From: CAZFUY01 sp964522445
Lineage (GTDB): Bacteria; Pseudomonadota; Gammaproteobacteria; SZUA-229
Reading direction: 5' to 3'
Assembly (NCBI GenBank): GCA_964522445.1
Contig: CAZFUY010000098.1
Coordinates: forward strand, 1-11,245
DNA length: 11,245 nucleotides
The notes beneath the pieces are model-generated. The model was not told the origin of the DNA, made no database searches, and was given only the letters and a program-made list of their open reading frames with translations. Shown here one piece after another: positions 6,547 through 11,245 of the stretch (position 1 is its first letter; each line of letters begins with the position of its first letter). The position numbers and the translations under genes were made by a program.

Positions 6547-6861
6547 CTAAAGGTGAGGACCCGCATTTTTTTGAGCGTTAGCCTGAGCTACAGCAAGTTC
6601 ACCCTGTCGCTTTGCTTTGTTTGCGAGTTTGGTGGCACTAGCATAGTCACCTGATTTGGCAGCCTGCGCTGCTTTTTTCAGAATTTTTCCGCTATCTCGC
6701 CACTCAAAATGCATTTTTTTAGCTTTATCAAGGGAGAGTTTTGCGTTTGCTACAGCATTTTTATAGTCTTCCGGACCTGCTACTTTTGTTTCATGGCTAG
6801 AGCAGCCAGTAACTAGTAATCCAGCAAAGGCAAGGCTTGCTAAAGTTTTAACGTGGTTCAT
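6547..6861 (-). CDS. Putative lipoprotein, 104 aa, with Ala/Lys-rich helical repeat region (possibly SoxK-like)
   Basis: The start has a good ribosome binding site (AAGAGG in minus-strand sense, 6868-6873) six bases upstream. Residues 1-19 form a signal peptide ending LLVTGC, a good lipobox, so Cys20 should be lipidated after cleavage. The mature protein is about 85 residues and almost entirely predicted helix. It is rich in Ala and Lys, with WRDSGKILKKAAQAAKSGDYASA (54-76) and then LANKAKRQGELAVAQANAQ. The helix-GDY/F-helix pattern resembles a single TPR-like hairpin and, from memory, small lipoproteins annotated as SoxXA-binding protein (SoxK) in sulfur-oxidising bacteria. No sox gene lies nearby to support that, so function is left open. 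The gene has its own promoter candidate and terminator, so it appears monocistronic. It sits between xseA and guaB, which in E. coli are direct neighbours. Confidence 0.85.
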   Translation of the reverse strand: MNHVKTLASLAFAGLLVTGCSSHETKVAGPEDYKNAVANAKLSLDKAKKMHFEWRDSGKILKKAAQAAKSGDYASATKLANKAKRQGELAVAQANAQKNAGPHL

Positions 6862-6876
6862 AAGAAACCTCTTATG
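6859..6876 (-). promoter_or_regulatory. Start-codon hairpin over the lipoprotein ribosome binding site
   Basis: In the sense of the gene the bases read CATAAG, AGGTTT, CTTATG. The outer hexamers are perfect reverse complements. The Shine-Dalgarno AGG falls in the loop and the ATG start codon is in the 3' arm. A 6-bp AT-rich stem would be marginally stable and could make translation temperature-sensitive, but it may be chance. Confidence 0.3.
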
Positions 6877-6974
6877 GTTATGTTTTTTATTATTATTTGT
6901 TTATGCTAATCAGGATAATCAGCATCCATAATTTTTAAAGAGTGTGATCCGTGTAAATGCATTATGGACGAACT

Positions 6975-7002
6975 ATTTTATATAAACAGGGAATAGTTTC
7001 AA
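6975..7002 (-). promoter_or_regulatory. Candidate sigma-70 promoter of the lipoprotein gene
   Basis: On the minus strand, TTGAAA (6997-7002; 5 of 6) and TAAAAT (6975-6980; 5 of 6) are separated by 16 bases. Transcription would begin near 6968, giving a leader of about 107 bases before the ATG at 6861. Confidence 0.5.
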
Positions 7003-7222
7003 GCTCAATATAAATTATATTATATGCGTTAACTTGTTGTTTTTAATTATATTATAATAAGCTGTTTTTGCTTAAGGGGTGTTTATTGATTGAGAAAAAT
7101 ATTTTGATAAATTTTTTCAAAAAGAGTTCTGTTTATTACTGGTCTTTCCTGAATTATCTTATTTCAATGTTAGTAAATTAAGTGTTTTTATCGAAGTAGG
7201 CTGTGTTGTGATACAGGCCTTT

Positions 7223-7242
7223 CTTAGCTTACTGGCATTGCC
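7223..7242. repeat. Solo copy of the outer arm of the 1284-1417 element
   Basis: This 20-base stretch (CTTAGCTTACTGG followed by CATTGCC) matches 1400-1419 at 18 of 20 positions in the same orientation. Reverse-complemented, it also matches the left outer arm 1284-1301 at 16 of 18. No full partner arm is visible nearby, so it looks like a decayed or partial copy of the same repeat family. Confidence 0.5.
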
Positions 7243-7368
7243 CCTGTTTTTTTATTTTTTTAGCTACTAAGAGCCTGTTAACTGATAATAAAAAATTTGA
7301 TATGACCAATATCTAATGGCCTCTTTCTGATCTCGGTAAAAAACCTTATAAATCCATAGCTTACTGCC

Positions 7369-7398
7369 TTGTCATGAATGCATGAAATCTTATATAAT
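7369..7398 (+). promoter_or_regulatory. Sigma-70 promoter of guaB
   Basis: TTGTCA (7369-7374; 5 of 6) and a consensus TATAAT (7393-7398) are separated by 18 bases. It is the strongest promoter match in the window. A start near 7405 leaves a leader of about 195 bases before the guaB ATG at 7600. Confidence 0.65.
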
Positions 7399-7404
7399 TA
7401 TCCG

Positions 7405-7599
7405 ATTTTCCATAATCCTGAAAAAATCAGTTGGATCACAGAAGTCTACGCAAGTTCTTGATGCGCCTAGCAAATTAAAAAACTTGCTCATCACCAATAA
7501 GGTGACCACGCAATTTCTTTAATTCACTATGTACATCAATGCCTTGCGTATCTTTTCCGCGCTCAACTAATTTCTTCAGGATAACAAACAGGAGCCGTT
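7405..7599 (+). promoter_or_regulatory. Long guaB 5' leader with competing inverted repeats
   Basis: Visible elements are: GCAAGTT (7450-7456) complementary to AACTTGC (7481-7487); AGCAA (7469-7473) complementary to TTGCT (7484-7488), which overlaps and excludes the first pair; a TCACC-AATAA-GGTGA hairpin (7491-7505); and ACGCAA (7508-7513) complementary to TTGCGT (7544-7549). The 12-base ACGCAAGTTCTT at 7448-7459 recurs exactly 60 bases later at 11 of 12 positions, so both copies can pair with TTGCGT. No known riboswitch class was recognised. The ribosome binding site AGGAG is at 7590-7594. Confidence 0.4.
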
Positions 7600-9057
7600 A
7601 TGCGCATTACCCAAGAGGCACTTACTTTCGACGATGTATTGTTGATTCCAGCCCATTCTACGGTTCTACCCAACGATGTTGGTTTGACCACTCAGTTGAC
7701 GCGCGACATACGCTTAAACATCCCCCTCATTTCTGCTGCTATGGATACAGTAACCGAAGCTCGCCTGGCTATATCTCTGGCTCAGGAAGGTGGTATTGGC
7801 ATAATTCATAAAAATATGAGTATTGAGCTACAGGCTCGTCAGGTTTCAAAAGTTAAAAAATACGAAGCCGGTGTTATTAATGAGCCTATTACAGTGTCTC
7901 CCGATACATCGATTCGTGAAGTCGTTGCGTTAACTAAAAATAATAAAATTTCAGGTGTGCCCGTGGTTGAGGGTGATAATCTGGTGGGTATTATTACCTC
8001 CCGTGATCGCCGATTTGAAACAGAGCTGGATCAACCCGTTTCAAGTATTATGACACCTAAAGATAAGCTGGTTACTGTCAAAGAAGGTGCTAGTGCCGAT
8101 GATGTTTTAAGTTTATTGCACAAGCATCGCATTGAAAAAATACTGGTGGTTAATGATTCATTTCATTTGCGCGGCATGATTACTGTAAAAGATATTCAGA
8201 AATCTGATGATTTCCCAAGTGCCTGTAAAGATGATCGAGGCCGTTTGCGCGTAGGTGCAGCGGTGGGCACAGGGGCAGATACTGAAGATCGAGTCACTGC
8301 TTTAGCCGAAGCGGGTGTCGATGTGATAGTGGTTGATACCGCACATGGCCATTCTCAGGGTGTATTAGATCGCGTGGCATGGGTGAAGAAAAATTATCCA
8401 CAGGTACAGGTGATTGGTGGCAATATTGCAACAGCGGCAGCAGCAAGAGACCTTGTTAATGCCGGTGCTGATGCCGTTAAAGTAGGCATAGGCCCAGGCT
8501 CTATCTGTACTACTCGAATTGTTGCTGGTGTGGGTGTGCCGCAAATTTCAGCGGTGAATAATGTAGCCAAAGAATTAGAAGGTACAGGCGTGCCCTTAAT
8601 TGCAGATGGCGGTATTCGCTTTTCTGGCGATATTGCCAAAGCATTGGCCGCAGGTGCTTACAGCGTTATGCTGGGCGGCCTGTTTGCAGGTACTGAAGAA
8701 GCGCCAGGTGAAGAAATTTTATTCCAGGGGCGTTCATACAAGTCTTATCGTGGTATGGGCTCTATTGCGGCAATGGAACAGGGTTCGAGTGATCGTTACT
8801 TCCAGGATAAAGATGCCGGTGCAGAAAAATTAGTTCCCGAAGGTATAGAAGGTCGTGTGCCTTATAAAGGCCCATTAACGGCCATTATTCATCAATTATT
8901 AGGCGGCATACGTTCCAGTATGGGATATGTCGGCTGTGCCGATCTGGATGAGATGCGTAGCAAACCAGAATTTGTGCGTATATCAGGGGCAGGTATGTCA
9001 GAATCTCACGTGCATGATGTAACGATTACCAAAGAAGCACCTAATTACAGAACTTAA
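7600..9057 (+). CDS. guaB: Inosine-5'-monophosphate dehydrogenase
   Basis: GuaB oxidises IMP to XMP with NAD+, the first committed and usually rate-limiting step of guanine nucleotide synthesis. The 485 residues match the E. coli length (488). The catalytic barrel begins with EALTFDDVLLIP (6-17) and is interrupted by a CBS-domain pair (about 92-202) that binds adenine nucleotides allosterically. It resumes with DTAHGHS (246-252), GIGPGSICTTR (297-306), whose C303 forms the covalent intermediate, IADGGIR (334-340) and the mobile flap EGRVPYKG (417-424) with R419. The C-terminal GAGMSESHVHDV is typical of the family. ATG 7600-7602 follows AGGAG (7590-7594) at five bases. guaA lies 129 bases downstream on the same strand; a palindromic repeat fills most of that gap. 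Confidence 0.98.
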   Translation: MRITQEALTFDDVLLIPAHSTVLPNDVGLTTQLTRDIRLNIPLISAAMDTVTEARLAISLAQEGGIGIIHKNMSIELQARQVSKVKKYEAGVINEPITVSPDTSIREVVALTKNNKISGVPVVEGDNLVGIITSRDRRFETELDQPVSSIMTPKDKLVTVKEGASADDVLSLLHKHRIEKILVVNDSFHLRGMITVKDIQKSDDFPSACKDDRGRLRVGAAVGTGADTEDRVTALAEAGVDVIVVDTAHGHSQGVLDRVAWVKKNYPQVQVIGGNIATAAAARDLVNAGADAVKVGIGPGSICTTRIVAGVGVPQISAVNNVAKELEGTGVPLIADGGIRFSGDIAKALAAGAYSVMLGGLFAGTEEAPGEEILFQGRSYKSYRGMGSIAAMEQGSSDRYFQDKDAGAEKLVPEGIEGRVPYKGPLTAIIHQLLGGIRSSMGYVGCADLDEMRSKPEFVRISGAGMSESHVHDVTITKEAPNYRT

Positions 9058-9068
9058 ACCTTATTTTC

Positions 9069-9168
9069 ACCACAGAGAACACAGAGGTCACAGAGTTTTT
9101 TTATAGTTTGTGCTTTGCACAAACAAATATATAAAGTTTTTCTCCGTGACCACCGTGTTCTCTGTGGT
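9069..9168. repeat. Palindromic CACAGAG-type repeat between guaB and guaA
   Basis: Arms at 9069-9095 and 9142-9168 (27 bases each) are reverse complements at 24 of 27 positions and carry ACCACAGAGAACAC. Inside them is a second perfect hairpin, GTTTGTGC-TTT-GCACAAAC (9106-9124). The 100-base unit fills most of the 129-base gap and encodes nothing. The CCACAGAG...CACAGAG pattern resembles a dispersed intergenic repeat common in proteobacteria (recognised from memory). In RNA it would form a large hairpin able to attenuate or stabilise the guaBA transcript. Confidence 0.8.
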
Positions 9169-9186
9169 TCAAAAAGTATTTAAAAT

Positions 9187-10767
9187 ATGAGCACACAAAA
9201 CATTCATTCTGATCGAATTCTTATTTTAGATTTTGGTTCTCAATACACCCAGCTTATTGCTCGTCGCGTTCGTGAAGCGGGTATTTATTGTGAACTTTAT
9301 GCCTGGGATGTCAGTGACGATGACATCAAAGCATTTAATCCAAAAGCGATTATTTTATCTGGCGGCCCTGAAACAGTTACCGACGATGAATCACCTGTTG
9401 CGCCACAGATTGTTTTTGATTTAGGCGTGCCAGTTTTAGGTATCTGCTATGGCATGCAAACTATGACTGCGCAACTGGGCGGCAAAGTTGAAAATGCAGA
9501 TCATCATGAATACGGTTATGCGCAGGTACGCGCTCGTGGTCATACAAAACTATTAAAAGATATTGAAGACCATACTTCTGAAGAAGGTTATGGTTTGCTG
9601 GATGTGTGGATGTCACACGGTGATCGTGTGGTTGAAATGCCAGAAGGTTTTACTTTAATGGCATCCACTGATTCTGCACCCATTGCTGGTATGGCCAATG
9701 AAGAAAAGAATTTTTATGGCATTCAGTTTCATCCAGAAGTAACTCATACCCATCAGGGACAAAGAATAATTGAACGCTTTGTGCATGATATTTGTGGCTG
9801 TGGAAATTTATGGACATCAGATAATATCATTGATGATTCAATAGAGACTATTCGAAAACAGGTGGGTGATGAAGAAGTTTTACTGGGTCTTTCTGGTGGC
9901 GTAGATTCTTCAGTCGTTGCGGCACTGTTGCATAAAGCTATAGGCGATAAGCTAACCTGTGTATTCGTTGACAATGGCTTGCTGCGTTACCAGGAAGGTG
10001 ATCAGGTAATGAAAAACTTTGCGCAGCACATGGGTGTTAAAGTTATTCGTGTGGATGCAGAACAACGTTTTCTCGATGCCTTAAAAGGTAAAACAGACCC
10101 AGAAGATAAACGTAAAATTATTGGCAATATGTTTGTCGATATTTTTGAAGAGGAAGCGGCTAAATTAACCAATGCAAAATGGTTAGCGCAGGGCACAATT
10201 TATCCTGATGTTATTGAATCAGCAGGAGCTAAAACAGGTAAAGCGCATTTAATAAAATCACATCACAATGTCGGCGGTTTGCCCGATTATATGAAGTTAA
10301 AACTGTGCGAGCCGTTGCGTGAATTATTCAAAGATGAAGTACGCAAACTCGGTGTGGAATTAGGTTTGCCTTTTGATATGGTTTACCGTCATCCATTCCC
10401 TGGCCCAGGTTTGGGTGTGCGTATTTTAGGCGAAGTGAAAAAAGAATATGCAGACATATTGCGATTAGCTGATCATATTTTTATAGAAGAATTATATAAA
10501 GAAGATTTGTATAACGATGTGTCTCAGGCATTTACCGTTTTCTTGCCGGTTAAATCGGTTGGTGTAACAGGTGATGGTCGACGTTATCAATATGTTGTTG
10601 CATTACGAGCCGTGGAAACTATTGATTTTATGACAGCACGTTGGGCGCACCTGCCTTATGAATTTCTTGATCATGTGTGTCGTCGTATTGTTAATGAAGT
10701 CGATGGTATCTCTCGCGTGGTTTATGATATTACAGGAAAACCACCCGGTACGATTGAGTGGGAATAA
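9187..10767 (+). CDS. guaA: GMP synthetase (glutamine-hydrolysing)
   Basis: GuaA converts XMP to GMP using ATP and ammonia taken from glutamine, completing the guaB-guaA pathway. At 526 residues it is full length (E. coli 525). The N-terminal class I glutamine amidotransferase domain (about 8-205) has ILILDFGSQYTQL at its start, the nucleophile C87 in GICYGMQ and the H182/E184 pair in FHPEV. The ATP-pyrophosphatase domain begins near 210 with the PP-loop LSGGVDSS (235-242). The C-terminal dimerisation domain includes YRHPFPGPGLGVRILGEV and ends KPPGTIEWE as in E. coli. The ATG at 9187 fits the family N-terminus (MSTQNIHSDRILILDFG), but the 18 bases upstream are A/T-rich with no Shine-Dalgarno. 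The guaB-guaA palindrome may have displaced one. Confidence 0.98.
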   Translation: MSTQNIHSDRILILDFGSQYTQLIARRVREAGIYCELYAWDVSDDDIKAFNPKAIILSGGPETVTDDESPVAPQIVFDLGVPVLGICYGMQTMTAQLGGKVENADHHEYGYAQVRARGHTKLLKDIEDHTSEEGYGLLDVWMSHGDRVVEMPEGFTLMASTDSAPIAGMANEEKNFYGIQFHPEVTHTHQGQRIIERFVHDICGCGNLWTSDNIIDDSIETIRKQVGDEEVLLGLSGGVDSSVVAALLHKAIGDKLTCVFVDNGLLRYQEGDQVMKNFAQHMGVKVIRVDAEQRFLDALKGKTDPEDKRKIIGNMFVDIFEEEAAKLTNAKWLAQGTIYPDVIESAGAKTGKAHLIKSHHNVGGLPDYMKLKLCEPLRELFKDEVRKLGVELGLPFDMVYRHPFPGPGLGVRILGEVKKEYADILRLADHIFIEELYKEDLYNDVSQAFTVFLPVKSVGVTGDGRRYQYVVALRAVETIDFMTARWAHLPYEFLDHVCRRIVNEVDGISRVVYDITGKPPGTIEWE

Positions 10768-10769
10768 AT

Positions 10770-10852
10770 TTCCGGGGTTGGAGTCAAATTTGGTCTATAA
10801 GGCAAGTTCAGCTTAACATTACTCTTAATCAAATTTGACTCCGACCCCGGAA
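10770..10852. repeat. Palindromic repeat between guaA and tadA
   Basis: Arms at 10770-10791 and 10831-10852 (22 bases, starting TTCCGGGG and containing GGAGTCAAATTT) pair perfectly apart from one G-T wobble, and a further G-C pair extends the stem inward. The intervening 39 bases show no ORF. The GGGGT(C/T)GGAGTCAAATTT motif resembles REP-like sequences found near IS200/Y1-type transposases (recognised from memory); none is present here. The element begins two bases after the guaA stop and ends four bases before the tadA ATG. Confidence 0.8.
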
Positions 10853-10856
10853 GCTA

Positions 10857-11245
10857 ATGGAAAACTCTGATCAATACTGGATGCAAAAAGCAATACAGCT
10901 TGCGCGCAAGGCGGAAGCTGAAAACGAAGTGCCAGTGGGTGCTGTTATAGTTAAAGATAACCAGCTTATTGCCGAAGGCTGGAATCGCCTTATTCAATTT
11001 CATGATCCAACCTCACATGCAGAAATAATTGCTATTCGAAATGCCGGTCAGGCACTAAATAATTATCGTTTAATTGATACCACTTTGTATGTCACTTTAG
11101 AACCATGTTCTATGTGTGTAGGTGCAATGATTCATGCGCGCATTAAACGTTTAGTGTTTGCTGCTTTTGATCCAAAAACAGGCGCAACAGGTAGTGCAAT
11201 TGAATTGATTCAATCTGAAAAACATAATCATCAAATTGAATTTAT
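10857..11245 (+). CDS. tadA: tRNA-specific adenosine deaminase TadA, partial (C-terminus outside window)
   Basis: TadA deaminates A34 of tRNA(Arg)ACG to inosine, enabling wobble decoding of CGN codons. The visible 129 residues contain the cytidine-deaminase-fold zinc site: H54-A-E56, with E56 as the proton shuttle, and PCSMC with C84 and C87, matching H57, E59, C87 and C90 of E. coli. VPVGAVIV (25-32) and the following ARIKRLVFAAFDPKTGA (94-110) are also typical. About 25-40 residues are missing at the right edge. The ATG at 10857-10859 fits the family start; its only Shine-Dalgarno-like bases, GGAA (10849-10852), lie within the palindrome arm. It follows guaA by 89 bases on the same strand. 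Confidence 0.96.
   Translation, partial: MENSDQYWMQKAIQLARKAEAENEVPVGAVIVKDNQLIAEGWNRLIQFHDPTSHAEIIAIRNAGQALNNYRLIDTTLYVTLEPCSMCVGAMIHARIKRLVFAAFDPKTGATGSAIELIQSEKHNHQIEF

Larger units (their letters stand above)
6862..7599. other. AT-rich 738-base divergent intergenic region
   Basis: This gap separates the minus-strand lipoprotein gene from guaB. It holds a lipoprotein promoter candidate (6975-7002), an 8-base inverted repeat (TCCATAAT 6925-6932, ATTATGGA 6961-6968) in the lipoprotein leader, a direct repeat TAATCAG-GA-TAATCAG near 6907-6922, a repeat fragment (7223-7242), a guaB promoter (7369-7398) and the guaB leader (about 7405-7599). Between about 7010 and 7220 I see only AT-rich sequence without a convincing gene on either strand. 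Confidence 0.7.

Noticed and set aside
7102..7122. TTTTGA/TCAAAA inverted repeat in the AT-rich gap
   Set aside because: Six AT-rich pairs in an AT-rich region are expected by chance.
7447..7464. Possible PurR-like operator around ACGCAAGTTCTTGATG
   Set aside because: Only the GCAA half and the central TT fit; the central CG and the right half do not match the PurR consensus, so the hit is too weak.
7529..7570. 13-residue mini-ORF in the guaB leader (possible leader peptide)
   Set aside because: No Shine-Dalgarno precedes it and it shows no run of regulatory codons; ORFs this short arise by chance.
7539..7811. 90-codon open frame across the start of guaB
   Set aside because: It overlaps guaB in another frame, has no family features and no ribosome binding site.

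Overview
The window reads as chromosomal DNA of a gammaproteobacterium. Every recognisable protein resembles its Escherichia coli counterpart, xseA is divergent from guaB-guaA as in many gammaproteobacteria, and dksA precedes gluQ as in E. coli. The DNA looks moderately AT-rich. The genus cannot be named from this sequence alone. No rRNA, tRNA, CRISPR array or intact insertion sequence was seen.

Layout. Positions 1-974 (minus) hold the start of a class III adenylate cyclase with an N-terminal catalytic domain and C-terminal membrane segments; it runs off the left edge. A 67-residue putative lipoprotein (1054-1257, plus) diverges from it. After a large nested inverted repeat (1284-1417) come four minus-strand genes, read from right to left: xseA (exonuclease VII large subunit), dksA (RNA polymerase regulator), gluQ (glutamyl-Q tRNA(Asp) synthetase) and acs (acetyl-CoA synthetase). 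To the right of xseA lies a minus-strand lipoprotein gene (6547-6861) ending in a strong intrinsic terminator. A 738-base AT-rich gap follows, with a good candidate promoter for each flanking gene and a long guaB leader. Then come guaB (IMP dehydrogenase), guaA (GMP synthetase) and tadA (tRNA adenosine deaminase, cut by the right edge), all on the plus strand.

How the genes relate. GuaB and GuaA are the two steps from IMP to GMP and so feed the GTP/(p)ppGpp pool. DksA is the polymerase cofactor that works with ppGpp. GluQ and TadA both modify tRNA wobble positions. Acs assimilates acetate, and the cyclase points to cyclic-nucleotide signalling. These links are functional inference; the sequence shows no shared control.

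The most unusual aspect is the intergenic DNA. Four unrelated palindromic elements sit at gene junctions (1284-1417, 4372-4427, 9069-9168, 10770-10852). Three of them lie inside same-strand gene series and touch or displace translation-initiation regions. A degenerate copy of the outer arm of the first element recurs at 7223-7242. Candidate cis-regulatory RNA structures precede dksA, guaB and the 6547-6861 lipoprotein gene. Nothing in the window makes a convincing new multi-gene system; the non-coding elements and the atypical cyclase are the best leads.
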